The notes beneath the pieces were generated by a model, which was given only the letters and a program-made list of their open reading frames with translations, searched no databases and had not been told where the DNA came from. From Pseudomonas multiresinivorans (GTDB lineage: Bacteria > Pseudomonadota > Gammaproteobacteria > Pseudomonadales > Pseudomonadaceae), in the NCBI RefSeq assembly GCF_012971725.1, contig NZ_CP048833.1, positions 124,001 through 188,000 on the forward strand: a stretch of 64,000 bases of DNA. The letters run 5' to 3'. The stretch's first letter is position 1. Each line of letters opens with the position of its first letter. Below, piece after piece: positions 56,755 to 64,000 of the stretch. The position numbers and the translations under genes are program-made.

Positions 56755-58602
56755 TCAGGGCAGGATGAGGCCGGGCGTCTCGTCCTCGCCCGGCTCGAAC
56801 AGGCCATGCTCGGTGCCCAGTTGCAGCACATTGCGCAGGCTCTGGATGATGCGGCTGACGTAGCCCAAGTCGTTCATCAGCGAGCTCATCTGCAGACCAT
56901 CCAGCTCATGACGGCGCACCGCGGCGAACAGCCGCTGGCGGAAGGCGCCGTCGAATTCGGCGGCACTTTCGTCGAGCAGTTGCAGGCGCGCCGCCAGTGC
57001 CTCTTGCGGCAGATCGCCGCCAATCAGCGACCCCAGCGCACGCACTTCCCGCAGCATCGCGATCAGGTGGCGACGCAGTTCGACATAGGTATCGCGCAGC
57101 ACTGAAGGCTCGCCCTGCAGAGCCTGCCCGAGGTTCTTCTGCAGATGCTTGGCGTCCTTCACGGCATCCACCAGCTGCAGCGCCACCACCTGGCAGGACA
57201 GCCAGAAGCGCTGGTGTTCCTCGTCCAGAGGGACTTCGAGGCGCCCCATGAAGCTCAGCAGATCGCCATAAACTCCCTTGATATGGCGCTGGTAGAGCAC
57301 TTCCGCGCCCAGCGCGTGACGATCGGGTGCCGCGCGCAGCTCGTTCTCGTCGATGCGCGGCTGGCTGAGCATGTCCACCGGCAGGTAGAGCGCGTGGCAG
57401 ATCACCTCGATACTCAACCGGCCGAGATGTCGCAGTTCCTGAAGCACCGCACTGGCGGCGGCATCGGCGGAGTCCAGCGCGCGTTCGTTGAGGTAGCGCG
57501 CATGGGTGCGTTCGATGCTCGGCATGGCCGGCGCCATGTCGGTGATCAGCACGGCTGGCTCCTCCACTTCCGGCAGCCAGCGCACCAGGGCATTGGCCAG
57601 CGCGCCCTGCAACGGCCAGAACAACGCCACACCCATGCCGTTGAACAGCGTATGGAACAGCGCCAGCTGGATCATCGGGTTGTCCGCCAGGCCCAGCGGC
57701 GTTACCAGCCAGTGCACCAGCCAGGTCAACGGTGACAAAAGCAGGAAGGCCAGCACCCCGGTCACGACGTTGAACAGCACATGGGCCATCGCCAGCCGCT
57801 GCCCACTGCGGTTGCCGCCCAGGGAGCCGACGAAGGCCGTGGTGACGCTGCTGCCGACGTTCGAGCCGATGGCGATGGCCAGGCTCTGGCCCAGCTCCAG
57901 CTGGCCGCCGGCCAGGGCCGCCAGGGTCAGCATCAGCGTGGCGTGGCTGGATTGCAGGACCACGGTGATGAGCAGGCCGAAGGTGACGAACAGCAACGCG
58001 CCGAGCATGCCTTCGGCACGCAGCTCGCTCATGTCCATGGCGTCGCCGAAGCTCTGGAAGCCTTCCTTGATCTGGTCGATGCCCAGGAAGATGAAGGCGA
58101 TCCCCAGCAGGATGCGTCCGGCAGCCTTGCTCTTGGCGCCGTTGAAACCCAGCAGGATGCCGAACACCAGCAATGGCAGCGCCAGCGGGCTCAGGCTGAG
58201 GTTCTGCCCGGCCAGCGCCAGCAGCCAGATACCGCTGGTGGCACCCAGGTTGGCGCCGAACAGGATGGCGATACCACCCGCCAGCTGGATCAGCCCGGTG
58301 CTGATGAAGGCGATGGTGAGCAGGGAAACCAGCGTGGAGGATTGCAGCAGGAAGGTGCCGAAGAGGCCGAACAGCAGGCTCTTGCCGCGCGTCGCGGTGC
58401 TTTTTTCCAGCCAGCGTTCGAGCTGGCTGCCGGCAAGATCGCGCAGCCCTTCTTCCAGGCACTGCATGCCGAACAGGAACAGCGCCAGGCCCGCTCCCAA
58501 CTGCAGCAGGCCGGCACTGGACCAGAAGGTATAGCCCAGGACGATGGCGACCAGCAGCAGAAGCAGCGGACGCAGGTGCTTCTTCAGACCGGTCAGATTC
58601 AT
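56755..58602 (-). CDS. Na/Pi cotransporter family protein with PhoU-like domain
   Basis: 615 residues. N-terminal half has two inverted membrane repeats with the QSS motifs GTFLLQSSTLVS and VVLQSSHAT, plus GANLGATSG and GSNVGSSVTTA. The C-terminal third (about 370-600) is a helical PhoU-like cytoplasmic domain. Likely moves phosphate with sodium; direction and substrate not proven. Convergent with ggt, stops 11 bp apart. Confidence 0.9.
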   Translation of the reverse strand: MNLTGLKKHLRPLLLLLVAIVLGYTFWSSAGLLQLGAGLALFLFGMQCLEEGLRDLAGSQLERWLEKSTATRGKSLLFGLFGTFLLQSSTLVSLLTIAFISTGLIQLAGGIAILFGANLGATSGIWLLALAGQNLSLSPLALPLLVFGILLGFNGAKSKAAGRILLGIAFIFLGIDQIKEGFQSFGDAMDMSELRAEGMLGALLFVTFGLLITVVLQSSHATLMLTLAALAGGQLELGQSLAIAIGSNVGSSVTTAFVGSLGGNRSGQRLAMAHVLFNVVTGVLAFLLLSPLTWLVHWLVTPLGLADNPMIQLALFHTLFNGMGVALFWPLQGALANALVRWLPEVEEPAVLITDMAPAMPSIERTHARYLNERALDSADAAASAVLQELRHLGRLSIEVICHALYLPVDMLSQPRIDENELRAAPDRHALGAEVLYQRHIKGVYGDLLSFMGRLEVPLDEEHQRFWLSCQVVALQLVDAVKDAKHLQKNLGQALQGEPSVLRDTYVELRRHLIAMLREVRALGSLIGGDLPQEALAARLQLLDESAAEFDGAFRQRLFAAVRRHELDGLQMSSLMNDLGYVSRIIQSLRNVLQLGTEHGLFEPGEDETPGLILP

Positions 58603-58672
58603 CGATTACCCGCAGGCTTTGCCCGGTGAACCGGGCTTTCGAGGCGGCACGGCCGCCCCGGATCAGGACCGA

Positions 58673-59011
58673 TCAGTCCTTCTTGTAGCCGCTGGTGGTG
58701 CAGCCCAGGCAGCGCACGAAGGCGGCCTTGCCTGGATCCACCACCAGCGCCTGGCCTGCTTCCTTGACGTTGCCGCCTGCCGCGCTGAACGGCAGGGTCA
58801 CCACGAAGGCGGCAGTGCCCACCACGGTGGCGGCGATCAGGAGCGGGCGGGCGAAGATCAGGTCACCCATCATCGCGTAGGCCGGCGGGGCCTCGACGGT
58901 GTAGGTCGGGTCGCCACTGACGTTGCTCACCGCGTCCTGAGCAACAGCTGGCAGCACCGAGAACGCACAGACCAGTGCCATTGCAGTGGCGGTGGTGCGG
59001 AACAGGTTCAT
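58673..59011 (-). CDS. Small exported membrane protein, function unknown
   Basis: 112 residues. Signal-like N-terminus (MALVCAFSVLPAVAQ), one internal hydrophobic helix (PLLIAATVVGTAAFVVTLPF) and the tail FVRCLGCTTSGYKKD with a Cys pair. Family not recognised. ATG at 59011 chosen because AAGGAAG... lies just upstream. Confidence 0.72.
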   Translation of the reverse strand: MNLFRTTATAMALVCAFSVLPAVAQDAVSNVSGDPTYTVEAPPAYAMMGDLIFARPLLIAATVVGTAAFVVTLPFSAAGGNVKEAGQALVVDPGKAAFVRCLGCTTSGYKKD

Positions 59012-59094
59012 GGAAGGAAGTCCTTTTTTGTGTAGTTGGGCAGGCAGACTGCCATAACTATAACAGCGCTCCATGACTTGTCGCGTGACAGCCT

Positions 59095-59673
59095 TCAATC
59101 ACCGAAGAATGCGTATTCAGGCTTTTTCGGCACGAACGGCCGGTAGAAAGCCAGCATCCGGCGCAGGTCGGCGGACTCGTCGCCCGTGGGCCAGAACGGC
59201 TCGCCGATGACGATGCGTCGTCCGGGATAGTCCAGCGCCGCCAGCACGATGGGCACGCCCGCGCCGCGAGCAATGTGGTAGAAGCCCATTTTCCAGCGCT
59301 CGACCTTCCGCCGCGTCCCTTCCGGAGAGAGGATCAGCATCATCTCGCGGTTGTCGCGGAATGCCTGGATCGCCTGGTCCACCGTGTTCAGCTTGAGATG
59401 GCGCTGGATCGGGATGCCGCCCCAGCGGCGCATCAAAGCGCCGAAGGGCGCGCGGAAAATGGTGTGCTTGCCGAACCAGCGGGCGTTCAGGCGCAGCACG
59501 AACTTGACCGCGAGAAACAACACGAAATCCCAGTTGGAGGTGTGGTGCGCGCCGATCACCACGAACTTGTCCAGTGGCGGCAGCGCGCCTTCGATACGCC
59601 AGCCGGCCACGCGCAGCATGCTGTGGCCGAGCGCCTCGGCGAACGGGTTGCGGGGCAGATAGTTGCCGGACAT
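59095..59673 (-). CDS. 1-acylglycerol-3-phosphate-type acyltransferase
   Basis: 192 residues, PlsC-like fold with H-x4-D as HHTSNWD and glycerol-phosphate motif LSPEGTRRK. Short, with one amphipathic or membrane helix; probably remodels phospholipid or ornithine lipid. Upstream of mutM's stop by 95 bp and same strand. Confidence 0.85.
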   Translation of the reverse strand: MSGNYLPRNPFAEALGHSMLRVAGWRIEGALPPLDKFVVIGAHHTSNWDFVLFLAVKFVLRLNARWFGKHTIFRAPFGALMRRWGGIPIQRHLKLNTVDQAIQAFRDNREMMLILSPEGTRRKVERWKMGFYHIARGAGVPIVLAALDYPGRRIVIGEPFWPTGDESADLRRMLAFYRPFVPKKPEYAFFGD

Positions 59674-59768
59674 GAATCACCTGTAGGCCCCTCGTCGGGG
59701 GCCATTGTTGTTATGGCAGAAGGTGGAGTGGCAGATCGGGGCGGCAGCTTAACGGCGGCCCCGCAGCC

Positions 59769-60581
59769 TCAGCGTTGGCAGCGCGGGCAGTAGACGCTGG
59801 CACGCTGGCCGAGGCGCACTTCGCGCAGGGTCGAGCCGCAGACCTTGCAGGGTTCACCTCCGCGCCCATAGGCGAAGAGCTCCTGCTGGAAGTAGCCCGG
59901 TTGGCCATCGCCGCCGACGAAATCGCGCAGCGTGGTACCGCCGCGCTCGATGGCAATGGCGAGGATGCGCTTGATCTCCTGCGCAAGCTTCACGTAGCGC
60001 GCCCGCGAGATGGTCCCCGCCTCGCGGCGCGGGTCGATGCCGGCGGCGAACAGCGCCTCGGTGGCGTAGATGTTGCCCACTCCGACCACCACCGCGTTAT
60101 CCATGATGAAGGGTTTGACCGCCATGCTGCGGTTGCGCGACAGCTGGAACAGTCGCTCGCCTTCGAAGGCGTCGGTCAGCGGCTCCGGGCCCAGGTGGCG
60201 CAGCAGTTCATGCTCCAGCGGCGCAAGGCTCCAGAGCAGCGCGCCGAAGCGGCGCGGGTCGGTATAGCGCAGCGCCATGCCTGATTCCAGCTCGATATCC
60301 ACATGCTCGTGGCGCGCTGCCGGCGTGCCGCACTCCACCAGGCGCAGGCTGCCCGACATGCCCAGGTGGCTGATCAGCGTCCCCACTTCGGCATTGAGCA
60401 ACAGGTACTTGGCGCGCCGCTCCACCTGCACGATGCGCTGCCCGGACAGGCGAACGTCCAGGTCCTCGGGGATCGGCCAGCGCAAGCGGCGCTCACGGAC
60501 GACCACGCGGCTGACGCGCTGGCCTTCGAGATGGGGCGCGATGCCCCGGCGGGTGGTTTCGACTTCAGGTAATTCAGGCAT
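59769..60581 (-). CDS. mutM: MutM, formamidopyrimidine-DNA glycosylase
   Basis: Removes 8-oxoguanine and ring-opened purines. 270 residues starting MPELPEVETTRRGI with catalytic Pro2/Glu3; helix-two-turn-helix region; C-terminal zinc finger CKVC-x14-CPRC. The gene upstream on the chromosome (cysQ) is not its neighbour in P. aeruginosa. Confidence 0.97.
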   Translation of the reverse strand: MPELPEVETTRRGIAPHLEGQRVSRVVVRERRLRWPIPEDLDVRLSGQRIVQVERRAKYLLLNAEVGTLISHLGMSGSLRLVECGTPAARHEHVDIELESGMALRYTDPRRFGALLWSLAPLEHELLRHLGPEPLTDAFEGERLFQLSRNRSMAVKPFIMDNAVVVGVGNIYATEALFAAGIDPRREAGTISRARYVKLAQEIKRILAIAIERGGTTLRDFVGGDGQPGYFQQELFAYGRGGEPCKVCGSTLREVRLGQRASVYCPRCQR

Positions 60582-60608
60582 GGATCACTACTACGTAGGA
60601 GCTTTTCT

Positions 60609-60686
60609 GTAGGAGCGAGCTTGCTCGCGAACGAGTTAACCGGCAACACCCGTGTCAAGCGGGTTCGCGAGCAAGCTCGCTCCTAC
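60609..60686. repeat. REP inverted pair, copy 5, with an extra partial arm
   Basis: Left arm 60609-60631 and perfect inverse 60664-60686. A partial third copy GTAGGAGC sits at 60595-60602, just before the left arm. Lies between cysQ and mutM, at the suspected rearrangement point. Confidence 0.92.
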
Positions 60687-60698
60687 AACGGTATCGGG

Positions 60699-61520
60699 TC
60701 AGTCCAGCGCTCGCGCCAGCTGGATCAGTTGATCGCGCCAGGACGCAGCCTTGGGCAGCGCCAGGAAGGACGAATTGAGGAAACCTTCCCGCGCCTCATA
60801 GGTAAAAGGCTCGCCCTTGGTATCCAGGACTTCGCCGCCGGCGCCTTCCAGCACACCCTGGGCGGCTGCCGTGTCCCACTGGCTGGTCGGCGCCAGGCGC
60901 GGGTAGCAGTCCGCCGAGCCTTCGGCCAGCAGGCAGAACTTCAACGAACTGCCGATGTTGGCCAGGTTCAGGTCGCCGAAGCGCTGCGCGAGGCCAGACA
61001 GCAGGCTTTCCTGCTGCGGGCTGGAATGGCGCTTGCTGGCCACCACGGTAAAGACGTCTTCCGGGCTGCTGCGCACCTCGATGGCCTCGGGCTCGCCGCC
61101 ACGCTCTTCGCGCCAGGCGCCCAGGCCGGTACCGCCGTAGTAGCAGCGACCGCTGGCGGGGATACCGACTACGCCGAAGATCACGCGCCCGTGCTCGATG
61201 AGCGCGACGTTGACGGTGAATTCGTCACTGCCGGAAATGAACTCCTTGGTACCGTCCAGCGGGTCCACCAGCCACCAGCGGCTCCACTGGGCCCGTTGCT
61301 CCAGGGGAATGTCGCAATCCTCCTCGGACAACACCGGCACATCCGGCGCCAGCGCGCGCAGGCCGTCGGCCAGCAAGCGGTGGGCGGCCAGGTCAGCGGC
61401 GGTTACCGGCGATTCGTCGGATTTGCTCTGGACGTCCAGGTCGCCTTGCCAGAACGGCAGGATCACATCGCCCGCCTTGTGCACCAGATCGATCACGGCA
61501 GGCAGAAAAGCATTCATCAC
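60699..61520 (-). CDS. cysQ: CysQ, 3'(2'),5'-bisphosphate nucleotidase
   Basis: Removes 3'-phosphoadenosine 5'-phosphate made in sulfate assimilation. 273 residues of the inositol-monophosphatase fold; metal sites SEED (about 70), VDPLDGTKEF and WDTAAAQGVLEGAGG. Start overlaps the nudE stop (ATGA). Confidence 0.95.
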   Translation of the reverse strand: MMNAFLPAVIDLVHKAGDVILPFWQGDLDVQSKSDESPVTAADLAAHRLLADGLRALAPDVPVLSEEDCDIPLEQRAQWSRWWLVDPLDGTKEFISGSDEFTVNVALIEHGRVIFGVVGIPASGRCYYGGTGLGAWREERGGEPEAIEVRSSPEDVFTVVASKRHSSPQQESLLSGLAQRFGDLNLANIGSSLKFCLLAEGSADCYPRLAPTSQWDTAAAQGVLEGAGGEVLDTKGEPFTYEAREGFLNSSFLALPKAASWRDQLIQLARALD

Positions 61521-62083
61521 GGCTGGAATTCCCCTCGTTGGGTCAGCAGGTCACGTACCAGGTAGAGCGCGGCCAGGGCCCGCCCTTCACTGAACTGGGC
61601 ATTCTGCGCGAGGCTGGAAAGCTCGCGCAGACTGATCCTGTCCACGCCCATGGGCTCGGGCTCGTCGCCGGGCAGCGATTCCTCGTAGAGGTCACGGGCG
61701 AGCACCACCTGGATGCGCTGGCTCATGTAACCGGGCGACAGCGACAGCTCGGTAATGTGTTCGAGCTGACGGGCGCCATAACCGGCTTCTTCCTTCAGCT
61801 CGCGGTTGGCGGCATCGAGGATGTCCTCACCCGGCTCCACCAGGCCCTTGGGCAACGACAACTGGTATTCGTCGACCCCGGCGCAGTACTCCTCCACCAG
61901 CACGGCGTGCTCGGCGTCGAGCATGGCGATCACCATCACCGCACCGTAGCCCTGCCCCTTGCCCACCAGGCGCTCGTAGGTCCGTTCGACGCCATTGGAG
62001 AAGCGCAACTGCAGCTCCTCGACGGCGAAAAGCCGGCTTCTGGCAACGATCTCTCGGGCGAGGACCGTGGGTTTCTGACGCAT
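61517..62083 (-). CDS. nudE: NudE, ADP compounds hydrolase
   Basis: 188 residues; Nudix box GLVEPGEDILDAANRELKEE with AGYGA complete. Cleaves ADP-ribose, NADH and related compounds. Start at MRQKPTVLAREIV. Overlaps cysQ, so the pair is one unit. Confidence 0.93.
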   Translation of the reverse strand: MRQKPTVLAREIVARSRLFAVEELQLRFSNGVERTYERLVGKGQGYGAVMVIAMLDAEHAVLVEEYCAGVDEYQLSLPKGLVEPGEDILDAANRELKEEAGYGARQLEHITELSLSPGYMSQRIQVVLARDLYEESLPGDEPEPMGVDRISLRELSSLAQNAQFSEGRALAALYLVRDLLTQRGEFQP

Positions 62084-62209
62084 GGGGCGACTCCTGGGGG
62101 TGGCCGGGTCGGCTATGATAACCCGCCTTTTCCGATTCTCCGTGTCAGATATCGCGCCGATTCCGTCCATCGGCGGCGCAATTGCGACACCCTTTTGCGA
62201 AAGCCCAGC

Positions 62210-62872
62210 ATGCCACGCCTGCCCTGGAACCAGATCGACACCGTCCTGCTCGACATGGACGGCACCCTGCTCGATCTGCATTTCGACAACCACTTCTGGC
62301 TCGAACACCTGCCGCAACGGTACGCCGAGCACCACGGCATCAGCCGTGCCCAGGCCGATGCCGAACTGCTGCCGCTGTTCCGCGACAACGCCGGGCTGCT
62401 CAACTGGTATTGCCTGGATTTCTGGAGCCGCGAACTCAAGCTGTCGATCATGGACCTCAAGCGCGAGGTCGCCGACCTGATCGCCCTGCGTCCGGACGCC
62501 GATTTCTTCCTTGCGCAACTGCGCGAGCACGGCAGGCGCGCAGTGCTGATCACCAATGCGCACCGCGATTCACTGTCGCTGAAGATGCAACGGGTGGAGC
62601 TGTCGCCCTGGTTCGATCGGTTGATCAGCTCCCACGACTACGGTTTCCCCAAGGAAGACCAGCAGTTCTGGCAGGCGCTGCGTGCGGACGTCGACTTCGA
62701 CCCGGCGCGCAGCCTGTTCATCGACGACAGCCTGCCGATCCTGCGCGCGGCGCGGACCTTCGGCATCGGCCATCTGCTTGCGGTACGCCAGCCCGACAGC
62801 CGCCAGGGACCGAAGGACACCGAGGAATTCGCTGCCCAGGAAGACTACCGGGCGCTGCTCGAAGGCTTGTGA
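62210..62872 (+). CDS. YrfG-like HAD nucleotidase
   Basis: 220 residues. HAD motifs LLDMDGTLLDLHFDN (Asp nucleophile), LITNAHRDS, FGFPKEDQQF-like Lys and FIDDSLPILRAA. E. coli YrfG dephosphorylates GMP/IMP. Divergent from nudE, as in P. aeruginosa. Confidence 0.9.
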   Translation: MPRLPWNQIDTVLLDMDGTLLDLHFDNHFWLEHLPQRYAEHHGISRAQADAELLPLFRDNAGLLNWYCLDFWSRELKLSIMDLKREVADLIALRPDADFFLAQLREHGRRAVLITNAHRDSLSLKMQRVELSPWFDRLISSHDYGFPKEDQQFWQALRADVDFDPARSLFIDDSLPILRAARTFGIGHLLAVRQPDSRQGPKDTEEFAAQEDYRALLEGL

Positions 62873-62887
62873 GGGGCGCAGAAACAA

Positions 62888-62912
62888 CGAGCCCGGCACT
62901 GGGCCGGGCTCG
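62888..62912. terminator. Hairpin between the HAD and kbp-like genes
   Basis: Perfect 10-bp arms CGAGCCCGGC / GCCGGGCTCG with a five-base loop between two convergent genes. Only weak T content follows on either side. Confidence 0.6.
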
Positions 62913-62918
62913 GGGACA

Positions 62919-63356
62919 TCACTCCGGAATCCGCAGCACCTGGCCGGGATAGATCTTGTCCGGATGGCTGAGCATCGGCTTGTTCGCCTCGAAGATCTTG
63001 TTGTAGAGATTGGCGTTGCCGTACTCCGCCTTGGCGATGGCGCTAAGCGTATCGCCCTTCTTCACGGTGACGAAACGCGCCTCGGCAGCCGGCGTGGCGA
63101 CGGTGATGTGGTCTTCCACACCCGACACCCCAGCGACGTTGCCCAGCGCCAGCAGAATCTTCTCCTTCTCTTCCTGGCTGGCCACCTCACCGGTGGCGAT
63201 CACCTTGTCGCCCTCGACGCTGACCTGGATGTTCGGGTTGCCCAGGCCCACCTTGGCGATGTGGTCCTTGAGCGATTCGGCGGCCTGCGCCTCCTGGCCC
63301 ACGATGCTTTCCCACAGCTTTTCGCCGGCTTCCTTCACGAACGCAAAAATGCCCAT
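62919..63356 (-). CDS. kbp: Kbp/YgaU-like potassium-binding protein (BON-LysM)
   Basis: 145 residues: a short N-terminal helix (MGIFAFVKEAGEKLWES), a BON domain (about 25-85) and a LysM domain starting FVTVKKGDTLSAIAKAEYG and ending PDKIYPGQVLRIPE, which matches E. coli Kbp almost exactly. Kbp is a cytoplasmic K+ sensor. I set the start at MGIFAF; ATG at 63362 adds two residues. Confidence 0.92.
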   Translation of the reverse strand: MGIFAFVKEAGEKLWESIVGQEAQAAESLKDHIAKVGLGNPNIQVSVEGDKVIATGEVASQEEKEKILLALGNVAGVSGVEDHITVATPAAEARFVTVKKGDTLSAIAKAEYGNANLYNKIFEANKPMLSHPDKIYPGQVLRIPE

Positions 63357-63505
63357 TTCCAACCTCCCTACGGTTACAGTGACAGGCGGCCGGCATTGGG
63401 CAGACCGCGCGCCCCTGGAGTCTAGTCGCCGACTTCCGCGGCGCCTGACGGAATACTCCTAATCCCGCCTTAACCCGACAGAACGCCCCCGGAGCCTCCC
63501 CGCCG

Positions 63506-64000
63506 ATGGACATCAAGCAGCTGAAATTCCTCTGCGCGCTGGACGAGACACGGCACTTCGGCCAGGCGGCGGCGCGCTGCCATGTCACCCAGCCAACGCT
63601 GTCGATGCGGGTTCGCGGCCTGGAGGAAGAACTGGGCCTTGAACTGGTGCGCCGTGGGCAGCGCTTCGAGGGTTTCACCGAGGCCGGCGAGCGCGTGCTC
63701 GCCTGGGCCCGCAGCCTGCTGGCAGCGCATGACGGGCTCTACGCAGAAGCGGCGGCGTGTCGCGGCCAACTGGTCGGTACCCTGCGCCTGGGCGTGGTGC
63801 CACTGGCAGGCTTTGACCCCATGCAACTGATCGAGCTGTTCGCCCAGCGCCACCCGGAACTGCGCTTCCAGTTGTTCGCCCTGAGTTCGGAGAACATCCT
63901 CGAAGGCCTCGGCCGCAACCAGCTGGACCTAGGCCTGTCGTACCTCGACCGCCTCGACCGCGAACATTTCGAAAGCCTCGAACTGGCCGCTACCCGCATG
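63506..64000 (+). CDS. LysR-type regulator, 3' end off the window
   Basis: First 165 residues of a LysR protein: helix-turn-helix MDIKQLKFLCALDETRHFGQ to HVTQPTLSMRVRGLEEELG, then the start of the effector domain (TLRLGVVPLAGFDPM). Divergent from the kbp-like gene. By position it matches P. aeruginosa PA5179; its targets are unknown. Confidence 0.92.
   Translation, partial: MDIKQLKFLCALDETRHFGQAAARCHVTQPTLSMRVRGLEEELGLELVRRGQRFEGFTEAGERVLAWARSLLAAHDGLYAEAAACRGQLVGTLRLGVVPLAGFDPMQLIELFAQRHPELRFQLFALSSENILEGLGRNQLDLGLSYLDRLDREHFESLELAATRM

Overview
The window is a GC-rich, gene-dense piece of a Pseudomonas chromosome. Almost every gene can be recognised, and the order is that of the P. aeruginosa lineage: chemosensory pilus genes, then gshB, tonB3-like, pyrimidine, pilU/pilT, proC, met, thi, rpoH, fts, coaD and mutM. 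Five paired copies of a REP repeat beginning GTAGGAGCGAGCTTG point to a Pseudomonas other than P. aeruginosa itself, perhaps near P. nitroreducens or P. citronellolis (inference). Coding density is about 90 percent. I see no rRNA, tRNA, CRISPR array, prophage or insertion sequence.

Layout. 1-9.9 kb (minus): twitching-motility chemosensory operon pilG-pilH-pilI-pilJ-pilK-chpA; chpA is cut by the left edge. 10.2-16.2 kb (plus): gshB, a TonB-family gene, yqgE-ruvX, then pyrR-pyrB-pyrC', where PyrC' is the catalytically dead dihydroorotase-like partner of aspartate transcarbamoylase. 16.4-21.9 kb (minus): reverse transsulfuration pair (cystathionine gamma-lyase and beta-synthase), a TM2 membrane protein, and the pilus retraction ATPases pilU and pilT. 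22.0-32.2 kb (plus): yggS-proC-yggT-yggU, a dynamin-like GTPase, metX-metW, a DUF4426 gene, rdgB-hemW, a glycosyltransferase and two small genes. 32.4-36.2 kb (minus): DUF1329 gene, trmB, thiG, thiS, DUF423 gene. 36.3-41.8 kb: mtgA (plus), then on the minus strand a conserved gene, rpoH and ftsY-ftsE-ftsX. 42-49 kb: an active/inactive M16 peptidase pair, rsmD, a SUKH-like gene, a Sel1 protein, a lipoprotein, a YheT hydrolase and a GNAT protein. 49.1-53.7 kb: a TetR regulator divergent from an aldehyde dehydrogenase, a Tat-exported small protein and a GMC oxidoreductase. 54-60.6 kb: coaD, ferredoxin, ggt, a Na/Pi-cotransporter-like gene, an acyltransferase and mutM. 60.7-64 kb: cysQ-nudE, yrfG-like, kbp-like and a LysR gene cut by the right edge.

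Functional links. The pilus signalling proteins and the motors they control lie about 10 kb apart. gshB, the transsulfuration genes, ggt and metX/metW share sulfur and glutathione metabolism. rpoH sits beside ftsYEX as in other gammaproteobacteria, with overlapping sigma-70-like and sigma-E/AlgU-like promoters upstream.

Most worth a second look: the mutM|cysQ junction, which looks like one end of an inversion around the replication origin; a REP repeat split by a 51-bp insert that has its own hairpin; the dynamin-like GTPase; the TetR operator placed between -35 and -10; the 13-bp palindrome at the rpoH promoter; and the W-x-L-D/E repeats in the disordered linker of ChpA.
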